A DNA stretch of 64,000 nucleotides from Macrolepiota albuminosa. Taxonomy: Eukaryota > Basidiomycota > Agaricomycetes > Agaricales > Agaricaceae. The DNA is taken from assembly GCA_027475525.1 (NCBI GenBank), contig JAMWFC010000031.1:372001-436000 (forward strand), given 5' to 3'. The notes under the pieces were generated by a model that did not search any database, was not told the DNA's origin, and saw only the letters and a program-made list of their open reading frames with translations. Made by a program: the position numbers and the translations under genes. Positions 10,524-20,752 of this stretch are shown piece by piece (positions within the stretch are counted from its first letter, which is position 1; every line of letters starts with the position of its first letter).

Positions 10524-11585
10524 TGATGACGCCCAAATCGAGCTGGGCGCTGCGTGGACTATCACTAGTGCAGCTACTTAGCCGATATAGCTTTGGGCGT
10601 GCTAAGTGTGTGAGAGAGTCCCGGACAGGTCCCAGAGAACACACGGTAGGCAAGAGGTTGGTGGCAAGGAAAGTGGGTAATTGGAGGCACTTGCGTATGG
10701 CTCCAAAACGTGGCTACAGTGCGCTAAAAGTCGCTAAGGGGGAGCGCTAAGAGCGTGGGAAAGTCGCTAAGGAAGGCGCTAAGAGGTGCGGGAAAGGGTC
10801 GCTAAGAGGCGCTAAGTGTTAGCACCTAGAACGTGATAATAAAAGGATGAGATTGCTTAGCGGATCTAAGCACGAAAGCCAAGCCGTAGTTGCAAGGCGC
10901 TAGAGAGAGAGAGATATAGAAAACTAGAGCAGAGTCCCCTTGCTTGACACGGTCAACAAGAGGTAGTCTGTTGCGTATGGAGACCAAAATGTTGGGATAC
11001 GATCCCTACTGCCAAATTGATTCCCTGTACTACTAACAAAAAGTAGGTATTTATAGTAAAGAAAGTTAGCCGACGCTAAGAGGTTAAGCGCCGCTAGAGG
11101 GTGGTGAACTGATAAAAATGTAAGTAAATGTGGTGAATTGAATTGTATAGTAAAAAGGTCTATAATGATGCTGTCACGGAAATACTTCATCATTTCCCTT
11201 TGTAAGCGCTGCCACTGGCTAAGAGCATTATGCCGGATTGACTGATGCCAAGTGTCTGTGTAAATGTGTAGCCTCGGAGTGCAAGTGGCAAGGTGCGGCG
11301 AGGTGTCAATAGTGGTGCGAAGAATAAGTGGTGCTATAAAAAGTGGTCTGAGAGTAATTGGAGTCTGTAGCTGCGAGTTATTAGTGTAAAAATATGAGAA
11401 AAATAGCGCTGGAAGCGCTAGAGCGTGGCGCTTCTGGTGGTACTAGTGGGCCTATATGAGGTGTGGGTATTGGTGCGATCTGTAGCCAGCCACGATGCAG
11501 GCTCATCATTCTGGTGGTACTAGTGGGCCTATATGAGGTGTGGGTATTGGTGCGATCTGTAGCCAGCCACGATGCAGGCTCATCA
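10524..11585 (-). repeat. Element B 5' LTR (1062 bp including a 77 bp duplication)
   Basis: Matches 6900-7884 except for one G/A change at a CpG (about 11299) and a tandem repeat of its last 77 bp (11432-11508 and 11509-11585). Without the extra copy both LTRs are 985 bp. Confidence 0.9.
11432..11585. repeat. 77 bp exact tandem duplication 1
   Basis: Bases 11432-11508 and 11509-11585 are identical. The duplication ends exactly at the LTR/Gag junction. Confidence 0.95.
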
Positions 11586-12114
11586 GCGCTACCCTCGAGA
11601 ATTACGTTCGCCAAGGTAGAATTCGAAGGGCTATCGACGGCAAGATAGTTCTTACCACTGGCGCCACCATCCCCAACTACCCCGACAAGAAGTCCTTCCA
11701 GGAGCGAGTTGATGAGTGGCATAGGCGCAACCCAGGACAAATCGTTACCGGCACGCTATCTGGCAACGCCAACCCCGACCCTGAACAGGCGACCCAACAG
11801 CAGATGATTCACGAGGTCTTACACTTTGACAGCGTTGGCGACCACCCTACTTTCTCGCGGGAAGAGCGTATCGCCAAGCTGCAGCAGGAATTAGATTCGC
11901 TAAAGAACCAGGTCTTTGATGGGGTTGAAGTTAAGCAGCCTAAACAACCTCTTAAAGGATACAAGCCGATGCCTCCCGCTAGCAAGTTACCGACACCTGC
12001 TCCTGCCGCACCTCCTGCCACTGCCCCTGCTCCTGCTTCAGAACCACCGTCGTCCGCTACCGCTCCCGAACCACCTTTGCCGCCTCTACATCCCTACTCA
12101 GGGATTCCCGACCG

Positions 12115-12268
12115 TTATCATGCTCCCGCACAACGAAACTTTGCCGCTCCCGAGAAACGTCCTGAGGGTGGCTACCGACCAACCGCGCCAATTATCATGC
12201 TCCCGCACAACGAAACTTTGCCGCTCCCGAGAAACGTCCTGAGGGTGGCTACCGACCAACCGCGCCAA
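12115..12268. repeat. 77 bp exact tandem duplication 2 (breaks element A gag)
   Basis: Copies at 12115-12191 and 12192-12268 are identical. Removing one restores the gag-protease frame. Confidence 0.95.
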
Positions 12269-13067
12269 TATTTGACATCGAGAAATCTAACCACGTCTTT
12301 AACCGTATCATGAAAACCCACGTCACCTTGTCAGTAGAAGAACTTTGTAGTATTGCTCCCGACGTCCGCAACCAAGTCAAGACGGCAGTCACTCCCCGAC
12401 GACCCTTGGCGACAGCCGTTGCCGAGGTCGAGGATCTCGACGACGCGCTCCCTGGTTTTTCTGTTACTATCGACTCTCTAGACACTGAAGATACTCCTGC
12501 CGACCCTATCGCTAACGCTACCTCTGTGGATCCAGTGGAGACCTACCTTAGGTCGGTAGACCATGGAGAGGACCCAGCAATTCTAACCGTCGCTCAAGAA
12601 TCGCACGCTATCCGCTCGGTAGCGCTAACTGTAGACAACAAGCACGAGGTAGAGGCAATCGTGGATAGCGGGTCTCAGATTATTTCTATGGCAGCAGAAG
12701 TCGCTAACGATCTAGGCCTTATTTACGACCCTACCGTTATACTAAACATGCAGAGCGCTAACAGTACGGTGGACAGATCTCTAGGCCTCGCCAAGAATGT
12801 GCCGTGCACCCTTGGCGACATCACTTTTTATCTTCAGATACACATCTTACGTTCACCAGCTTACGACCTACTACTTGGCAGACCCTTCGACGTCTTGGCG
12901 CGATCAGTCGTCAAGACAGTTACCGACGAGGAAACGACCCTCACAATTAGCGACCCCAATTCCGGAATCCGACGAACGGTGCCAACGTTCCCTAGGGGAC
13001 AACGAAAAGGCGCCCGCGCTAAGCCCCCGGAGTTTACCGACCAACACGCCAACGAGCCTCCCCACTG

Positions 13068-16000
13068 GTGTTTTCACAGACCATTGAGGAGGTGATTGGC
13101 GACGATCACGGAGATGTGGCGCTAACGCTGGAATTTGACCATTCAACTGGTCTTGTAACTGTTTTGTCTACTGCTTTTCTTGACGAAGATATTTTAACTA
13201 CATTACCCACTACCGACGCAGAGCCTTCCCAGAAAAATCAAAATATTACCGACTCCTCTCTTGCCTACTTATATCTTACCGCTTCCGAGTCATTTCAGAA
13301 TATTGCGTCTACCGACACCTATCTCACTACTCTTCCCGGAGCCTCGTCTCCTGCCGTTCTTGGACTTGCCGCTCCTCAGGCTACAGTTCCCCTTTCCACC
13401 TCTGTATATAACCAAGCTAACGCTCCCAAAAGGAAAGGGGTTCAAGTTAAAAAGAAATATAAGCCAGTTGCGCTTAAAACAAAGCCCATCGCTACGCACT
13501 CTCCCGAGACGTTTAGAATCGAGCGCCAGATCATTGGCGACCCTCTTGCCGACATGCCAGCCTTATCACCGAATCCGCCACCCTTTCAGCCCACAGGACG
13601 TTTTACCGAGGAACGCCAGCAGCAGTTCGCCAAGGAGCACGACACAGGATTTTTGACCAAAGATGAGTTAAACGTCCTTACCGATCTTGTCGCTAAGCAA
13701 GACAAAGCCTTCGCTTGGGAGGACTCCGAACGCGGCAGCCTACGTACAGATTTCTTCCCGCCTGTTGTAATCCCGACTATTCCTCACGTGCCGTGGACTG
13801 AGCACAACCGACCGTTACCGCCTGGGATCGAAGCCGAGGTCTGCCAGATTATTAGGACCAAGATACAGGCTGGCGTCTACGAGCCCTCAAACAGTTCTTA
13901 CCGCTCCCGTTGGTTCTGTGTCCTCAAAAAGAACGGCAATCTACGCATAGTTCACAGTCTTGAGCCGCTGAATAGAGTTACCATACGACACTCTGGCGTA
14001 CCGCCTTTCCCTGATCACTTTGCCGAGTCCTTTGCCGGGCGCATTTGTGGCGCCACCCTTGACCTCTACGTTGGCTACGATGAACGCTTAATCCACCCTT
14101 CTTCCCGCGACCTCACTACATTTCAAACTCCGTTCGGCGCCTTGCGCCTAGTCACTTTACCGATGGGCTGGACAAACTCAGTCCCTATATTCCACGACGA
14201 CATCACTTTCATCCTCCAACCCGAGATACCGCATAACGTCCTTAGCTTCATCGACGACGTTGGCGTCAAAGGCCCCAAAGACTGGCGACTCGTAAACGGC
14301 TTACCGGCAACCCATCCCAACAACTCCAACATTCGCTTAGCGCTATGGGACTTTTTCCAGCTGCTCAATCGAGTTCTCCAACGTATGAAGTATAGCGGTG
14401 GTACCTTTAGCGGTCACAAACTTCTTCTTTGCGCGCCTAGGTTCAAAATACTAGGTCACATCTGCACTCCTGACGGTCGCGTTCCCAACGAGTCTCGCTT
14501 AGCACTCTTGGAGCGCTGGGGTCCTTGCCGCGACTTATCTGAAGTTCGCGCCTTTCTTGGCACCGTTGGCGTTCTTAGAATATTCGTCAAAAACTTTGCC
14601 CATCGCGCACACGCCCTTAACCGACTCACCCGCGCCAACGAGCCCTTCGAATTTGGGCCAGACCAGGTTACCGCACAACGAGACTTAGTAAAAGCTCTAC
14701 AAGACGCCAAACCCCTAGTCCCCATCGATTATACCTCTGCCGACCCTGTTATCTTGGCGGTGGATACCTCGTACATTGCCGTTGGCTACTTTTTGTGCCA
14801 GTGCCTTAGCGACAATCGGAAACAGCGATGCTACAACTGCTTTGGGTCTATTACGCTAAACGATCGAGAATCTCGCTACAGTCAGCCTAAGCTAGAGCTC
14901 TATGGACTCTTCAAAGCCTTCCGGTCGCTAAAGATGTATTTGATTGGCGTGCGGAACCTTATTGTTGAGGTCGACGCTAGGTACATCAAGGGCATGCTGC
15001 AGAATCCCGATATCCAGCCATCCGCTAGCATGAATCGGTGGGTAGTCGCTATCCTCATGTTTCACTTTGAGCTGGTACACGTCAAGAGCTCTTTCCACGG
15101 CCCAGATGGACTTTCTAGGCGACCACGGCAGCCTGGCGACCCGGCAGTGGACCCACAGGCTGATAGCCTTTCCACGGCCCAGATGGACTTTCTAGGCGAC
15201 CACGGCAGCCTGGCGACCCGGCAGTGGACCCACAGGCTGATAGCGATTTTGAGGATTGGATCGACCGACTACATGGTTTCGTGCACCTCATACAACAGCC
15301 AATCCCCCTACTACGACGGCAACAGCCTACCAGCGTATTTCTACATCCCATTATCCCTTACCGCCCCGAGACCTTTAGCGCACCCCTCACATTCTACACG
15401 GCAAGCATCCTTGGACAAGACTTGCCTCCAGTAAAAGTCGTACAGGAACCCCAGTCGCTAAGAGAAGACAGCAGAAACCTGACCTACGATGCCGTTCCCC
15501 GATCCGCCAAGGCAAAGGCGGAAGATAGTCGCCTGTTAGTAGTCGAGCAATGGATACAAGACCTTAAGCGACCCCCAGACCTTACCGACGAACAATACGC
15601 TACCTTTATCCGATATGCTACCCACTTCTTCTTTACCGACAACCGACTTTGGCGACGAAATCGAGATGGCGCTCACAAGCTGATCATCAAGCCAGAAGGT
15701 CGCTTACGAGTCCTGCGCGCCATGCATGACGAGCTAGGCCATAGAGGTCTGTACGCTACCCGCGCCTCTCTGTTAGAACGATTCTGGTGGCCACACGCTA
15801 GTGCCGACGTCGCTTGGTACATCAGGACTTGCCACCTCTGCCAGATTCAACAGACACGCCAAGTGCTCATTCCGCCAACCGTGGCAACGCCAGCTCCCCT
15901 TTTCAGCAAAATCTACGTCGACACTATGCATATGCCCAAGTCTGGTCGCTACAAGTACATCATTCAAGGTCGTTGCTCGCTAATCCACTGGCCTGAGTTT

Positions 16001-16894
16001 CGCATGCTGCAAAGAGAAAATACCGACGCGGTCGCCAAGTGGCTATTTGAGGACGTCATTTGCCGTTGGGGAGCGCTAAGAGAAATCGTCACGGATAACG
16101 GTGCGCCCATCATCAAAGCGCTAACTTACCTCGCCAAGAAATACAACATACACCACATTCGAGTATCTGGCTACAACAAACGCGCCAATGGCCTGGTAGA
16201 GAGACCACATTTTGACGTTCGGCAAGCGCTCTTTAAGGCAGTCGATGGCGACGAGTCTCGTTGGAGTGAGGCAACATATTCAGTATTCTGGTCAGAGAGG
16301 GTTACCATTCGTAAGCGCATGGGTTGCTCTCCCTATTACGCGGCTACTGGCACCCATCCGTTACTCCCTGCCGACATTATAGAAGCGACCTATCTTCAGC
16401 CAGCACCCAACAGCATCTTAGCGACTACCGACCTTATCACCAGACGAGCCATTGATCTCCAGCGAAGAAAAGAAGATTTGGAGCGACTTCACGAGGTAGT
16501 TTTTAGCGCCCGTCGCCAAGCAGCCCTACGATTCAAAACCGAGCATAGCGCCACTATCAAAAATTACAACTTTCCGAGAGGAGCGCTAGTGCTTATGCGC
16601 AACTCCAAAATTGAAACCTCATACAACAAGAAAATGCGCCCGCGCTATCTTGGACCTTTGGTAGTTATCTCCCGTAACCGTGGAGGCGCTTACGTGCTCT
16701 GTGAACTAGATGGTTCAGTGCTACATCGACCTGTTGCCGCCTTTCGTCTATTGCCGTATCTCGCCAGAGAACACATTGACTTGCCGCTTGAAGCGCTAGA
16801 TATCGACACCGCCAAGTTAAGAGAACTTGAGGAAACCGAACTATTGGACGATGATGACTTGCCGACTTTAGTTGAAGAAGAAGAAAACGATTAG
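13068..16894 (+). CDS. pol: Element A pol: reverse transcriptase, RNase H, integrase
   Basis: RT spans about 13,850-14,600: RSRWFCVLKKNGNLRIV, motif A TLDLYVGYD, LPMGWTNS, and the catalytic FIDD where most Gypsy elements have YVDD or FIDD-like forms. RNase H (14,740-15,120) starts ILAVDTSYIAVGYFL. Integrase has an HX4H...CX2C zinc site (HDELGH, then CHLC) and a DDE triad in YVDTMHMP, IVTDNGAP and LVERPHFD (15,920-16,210). A GPLVVI...GAYVLCELDG tail resembles the GPY/F module. A 77 bp tandem duplication (15091-15244) breaks the frame; without it the ORF is continuous, about 1249 residues. The start relative to gag-pro is in the -1 frame, so expression probably needs a frameshift. No ATG start is evident. 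Confidence 0.9.
15091..15244. repeat. 77 bp exact tandem duplication 3 (breaks element A pol)
   Basis: Copies at 15091-15167 and 15168-15244 are identical. Removing one joins RNase H to integrase in one frame. Confidence 0.95.
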
Positions 16895-17317
16895 AAAAGA
16901 ATATTATTGATAAGCTCCTTTTTCTATTACTTACTTTACTTATCTTTCTTGCCGTTACTTATTATACTATATTCAACAGACATTTCTTTACATAGTCAAG
17001 TCGCAGCGCTAGCGTATCGCCAACGCTTAGCGCCTTGCGCAACTCTCGCCAAGGGTTTTTCGCTATGATGATTTACTGAGCGTTTCCCTTTTCCTCAAAA
17101 CTTGTCTAAGTCCCTCACCTACTACTCCTCTTGCTAATACCTACCTCAGAATACTTACCGCTTGCTTTCTCTTTGCTATACTTTCCTTGCTCTCTGCGGC
17201 TGCGCTAACTCAAATTATGGGACTTGTCCTTCCACTCGGCAAGAAGGCGGCAAGAAATATATTTACGCGTACAAAACAAAAACTAAATACACGACGGCCT
17301 ATCTACCCTAAGGTCCG
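16895..17317. other. Element A spacer between pol and the convergent antisense gene
   Basis: No coding sequence is recognised. The pol stop (16894) and the antisense gene stop (17318) point at each other across this AT-richer stretch, so it probably holds the 3' ends of both transcripts. Confidence 0.5.
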
Positions 17318-19632
17318 TCAGTCTTCACGATCGGAAAGCGGCAAGGAGTCGTCGAATGGCAGAAGGTCGCCAACCTGGACCTGATTGAGGACTTGCCACT
17401 CTAGCGCCTCGTTGCAGTCGGCTTGGTATTCCTCCAGGGTCTCCATGCTACGGGTCAAGTTGGAGTACCTGAGTCGCGAAGCCATGATCTGTTGACGAGC
17501 GCGTTCGCGCTCGCGACCCAAAACCGCACGCATGCTTGCCGCACGAACCCCCAGCCGCTCTATAACCTGAGGCGGGTAAAGGGCCACCACGGGATACACC
17601 AAGTCCTCCCCCAGCCACTCGTAAGAGTCGCCAGTGACTCGTGGCTGAGGCTGGGGGGTCCACGACGAGGGCCCACTCGAGCTCGTCCAGAGCTGTGTCG
17701 CCAAGTCGCCTTCACTTACCCAGGGGGCGGCAGGCTCCACCGTCGGCAACTCCTGGGACTCGCCAGGACCGTCCCGCAAAGTCTCCTCCAACTCCCCCTC
17801 AGCATCCTCATTGCCGCCCTCTTCCTCCTCGCGGCTTGGCGACCCTTCCCTTTTCTCCTCCTCCCCGGCCAACTCCTGTGCGCCAGCGGGCTCCCCCATT
17901 ACCACGTCACCCTCATCTCCTGGGGCGCCAGCAGTCGAAACATCGTGTGGCGCGTCTTCAGGCAAAGAGAGAGGGGACAGTAGGCGGCTGGGGCCAGCCT
18001 CACCGCTAACGGGAGGAAGGCGGCTGGCGGCAAGAGCTTCTCCAAGCTCCCTCATCTCCGTGTCCTCAGCAATTGGAGAGGGGGAGGGCGACTCGATACG
18101 TACGCGCTTGGCCTTACCCTTGCCCTTGCTTGGGGAGGAGGCCTTGCGCTTTTCTTGGCGCTCGCCAGCGCCGCGCTGTCCGACCGATTCCGATTCATCT
18201 CCTTGGCGCGTCGGCAGCGCCAAGGAGGACTTGCTGATCTTCGCCGCTCTCCCAGCGGCAACCTCCCTACGTTCCCCCTCGACAAACTCCCTAGCCCGCT
18301 TGACCAAAACCGCCCGGGAAAAGGTCTTCTCGACAAAGGCATCAGGCGCCCCGCCACGCTCACGACTCTTGGCACCGTCGATTGTGCAAGCACGCTTGAG
18401 AGTGCCGCAGCGGTAACAGGGTTGGGCGCCAGTGGGGAACCAGCAACTTTCTGGGTCGTTATCGGCCCAACATTTGTCACACTACTTTGCTTGAGAACAA
18501 AAATCATACAAAAAGGCTAAGACAACTTACCGCTCCACGCGAATCTTTGAACTCCTGGCGCGTCGCCAGGGAAACCGTGCGCTTGTTCTTCATCTCGGGA
18601 ATCTCCACTCCTCCCTCGATGCCCTCGTCCATCACTACATCTTCCCGGCGCGGCAAGAGCAGACCCTTCAACTCCTTGTCGTCGAAAGTAGTCTGACTAG
18701 GGAGCTGGGAGAGAGTCAGTAGAAGGTCGGCAAAGTGTCACGACGGCGTACCTCGTATTGAGGACCCTTCCCCTTGCGAGACTAGCGACAGTTACCACCG
18801 GTAAGAAGAAGCGCCAACGACAGCAGACTTACCTTTTTCTTCAAAGCCTTTCCAGGCTTTGAAGGCGAACCCTGTGTGCCTGCCGGCAGTGTGGGGCTCT
18901 GAACACTGCCGGCGCGAGACCCCTTGCTGGAACCCTCGGCAACGGACTCCTTCTTCTGCTCCTTGGCGAGCTCTGCCCTCGCCACCGCCAAGGAGTGCGC
19001 GGCAGCGGCAGCGGCAGCCTCCTCCTGCTCTTGCTCGATCTGCAATCGAGCAAGAGGCTCCAGTACCTCTTGCTTGCTACGAGGGGAGTGGCAGCCTCCT
19101 CCTGCTCTTGCTCGATTTGCAATCGAGCAAGAGGCTCCAATACCTCTTGCTTGCTACGAGGAGATAATTCAGTCCATAGCTAGGGAAGGAAAGGTCAGGA
19201 GATACTCACTCGGTTGCCGATGCGCTTACAGTCATCGGCAACGCGCCAGAAAGGATGTCCTCCAGCTCATCTTCGATGGTGGGGACAGGGGGAGGCACCT
19301 AGAGAGCAATCAGCTTAGCGACATGCCAGGCAAAAACAACAACTTACAAAGCGGGAGAAGGGCGCTAACCACTCAGCACCACGATTGTCGACATACCGTG
19401 CGCGGCACCACTCCCGCACCTCGATCTCGCGGTCCCACCCAACGCCAAGGACTCTCACCTCATACCACCTCTCCAGCAACTTCATCACGCCAACCACCAA
19501 GTTTTGAGACGCCTCGGCGCCAACGCCCTCGATATGCCGAATGAAACGGTTTGCCTTGGCGATGTAGGCGTATGCGGCTTCTTGAGCAGCTTGAGATGGG
19601 ACGGGGGGCGGAGTTGGAATACGGAAGGACAT
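17318..19632 (-). CDS. Spliced antisense gene in element A (about 661 aa, Zn2Cys6-like cluster)
   Basis: Six minus-strand exons fit with canonical GT-AG borders: 19632-19348, 19298-19210, 19076-18833, 18781-18752, 18704-18531, 18481-17318. Introns are 46-56 bp except intron 2, which is 133 bp because of a 77 bp duplication and would be 56 bp without it. Donors are GTAAGT, GTGAGT, GTAAGT, GTACGC and GTAAGT, and the frame stays open throughout. The protein begins MSFRIPTPPPVPS. It then has an acidic/Ala-rich coiled stretch (IEQEQEEAAAAAAAH), a Lys/Ser tract, and a Cys cluster opening the last exon: CDKCWADNDPESC, then CYRCGTLKRAC, spacing CX2CX8CX8CX2CX6C, like a fungal binuclear zinc cluster. 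A basic nuclear-type tract (KRKASSPSKGKGKAKRVR) and an acidic tail follow. Being antisense, its introns are not removed from the element's genomic RNA and so survive retrotransposition. DNA or RNA binding is a guess. The 30 bp exon 4 is the least certain. Confidence 0.75.
19014..19167. repeat. 77 bp tandem duplication 4, slightly diverged
   Basis: The unit at 19014-19090 repeats from 19091 with the same 77 bp period, but with two internal substitutions and a changed end. It duplicates the splice acceptor of antisense exon 3. Confidence 0.88.
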
Positions 19633-19787
19633 ATTTTTATTGTTGAGCGCCAGAAAAAGATGGGGAGAAGAAACAAAGTCCAAATTCACGCGCCAGGACT
19701 ATAAACAAAATTTCAAGAACGCACGGACCACCTGTCACAAAAGCGATAACGGTAGCCTTATTTGGTGACTGAGGACAGTCAATTTTT

Positions 19788-19801
19788 CAGTTGGGGGGAG
19801 A
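19788..19801 (+). other. Element A polypurine tract
   Basis: CAGTTGGGGGGAGA lies immediately before the 3' LTR start at 19802, the normal place for the plus-strand primer. Element B has the same kind of tract on its own strand. Confidence 0.8.
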
Positions 19802-20752
19802 TGATGGGACCCCATACAGGTTAGGCGCATCAACGGCAGGCTCGGCACCGGCTCCGGAAACCTTGCCGCACTCGTTCCGAACTTAGCGCACGCGTTCTAC
19901 CTATTTTAAGCCATTTCTGACGGCCGCGCACGGCAAGAAGCAGATCCAATCAGTGATAGCGCCGATCGGCAGACAGAATGACAACTGACAGATGGCATCA
20001 GTCACTGACGACAGCGCTTAGCGAGAAGCTTGATGATCTATCAAAAACTGACGGACAGCTTGGCGTTTGACCTTGGCGTCTGACACCGCTTAGCGTCTCG
20101 ATTTGGCGCCTGACATTGCTTAGGTGCTCTGACGGACAGAAGGGTGATGGAGTGATGGTTTAGCTTCGCGATCTGTTGCCTGGCGTCGCTAAGGCTCTTG
20201 AATGGACGGTAGGGATCTGAAACCGTTGGAGCTACCCCTTTGAAATTTTCCAGTTTACCGCACTCTGGCGTCATTAGCCACTGGCGACGGCGAACTCATT
20301 GTAGTATAAAAGTACTTACCGACTTGTACATAGGACGGAGGAGAACAATAGACCACAGTTTACTCCCCTTTCCTCAGTCTCCCTTACGCTCAAGAGCTCA
20401 TTTACGCTACAGTCGGCAACGTCAAACTCATCGGCAGTTACAGACGCTCGCCAACACTCGACACACTCGCGCCTTGCAACTACGGCAGGCATTATCGACG
20501 CTTAGACTTCGCTAAGCTTACCGTGCTCTTGCCGCTTACCTTTGCCGTGTTCGCTTACCGCTCTTTCCTAGGCGCTTTACCTTAGCGCTTTACACTTGCC
20601 GACCCCGTTACCGACTTTTACCCTTTTTCACAGACGCGTTCTCTGGGACCTGCCCGGGACTCCTCATATCACTTATAGCGTGCCCAACGCACACTCTTGG
20701 TACAGTAACACTTTAGTTACATTTGTTATTGACCAAACTTTGGGCGTCATCA
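19802..20752 (+). repeat. Element A 3' LTR (951 bp)
   Basis: Same length as 4685-5635. It differs at four positions seen by eye (near 20116, 20657, 20690 and 20704), each C/T or G/A in a CpG context. Its left part may also serve as promoter region for the antisense gene that starts 170 bp away. Confidence 0.92.

Larger units (their letters stand above)
6900..11585 (-). mobile_element. Element B: gag-only, non-autonomous LTR retrotransposon
   Basis: On the minus strand the order is 5' LTR (11585-10524), primer-binding site (10520-10503), one Gag-like ORF (10355-8280), polypurine tract (about 7896-7885) and 3' LTR (7884-6900). The GCGC at 6896-6899 and 11586-11589 is the target duplication. 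No protease, RT or integrase is present and the interior is only about 2.6 kb, so it must borrow enzymes. It shares its primer-binding site and the LTR end TTTGGGCGTCATCA with element A. The two LTRs differ by one CpG transition plus a 77 bp duplication, so insertion is recent. Confidence 0.9.
6016..13095 (+). pseudogene. gag: Element A gag-protease ORF, interrupted by element B
   Basis: The ATG at 6016 opens a Gag of the PPRNHFSAPKWDE type, continuing through YINEERRLFQQGIP and a zinc knuckle CHFCGEIGHTMTRGRC (CX2CX4HX6C). Element B sits right after this knuckle. Deleting B and one GCGC gives an in-frame RCATLENYVRQGR. A 77 bp tandem duplication at 12115-12268 then shifts the frame; deleting one copy restores it (IFDIEKSNHVF). 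The aspartic protease follows with its catalytic DSGSQIISM (about 12664) and the hydrophobic YDLLLGRPF that normally pairs with it. The ORF ends at 13095, overlapping pol in the -1 frame. Before B inserted, this ORF was probably functional. Confidence 0.85.
4685..20752 (+). mobile_element. Element A: young autonomous Gypsy-type LTR retrotransposon with antisense gene
   Basis: Two 951 bp LTRs with only four differences flank a primer-binding site, gag-protease, pol, an antisense spliced gene and a polypurine tract. The flanking 4 bp GCGC (4681-4684 and 20753-20756) is the target duplication. Removing the element plus one GCGC joins the Gypsy-1 frame exactly (DDEC-AVEKDDE). Its coding frames are open once element B and two 77 bp duplications are subtracted. 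Domain order protease-RT-RNase H-integrase is Gypsy-like. It has no chromodomain that I can see. CpG content is high compared with the surrounding older elements. Confidence 0.9.

Noticed and set aside
17423..18416. Plus-strand ORFs opposite the antisense gene's last exon
   Set aside because: They are GC-rich shadows of the long minus-strand exon and carry no domain.
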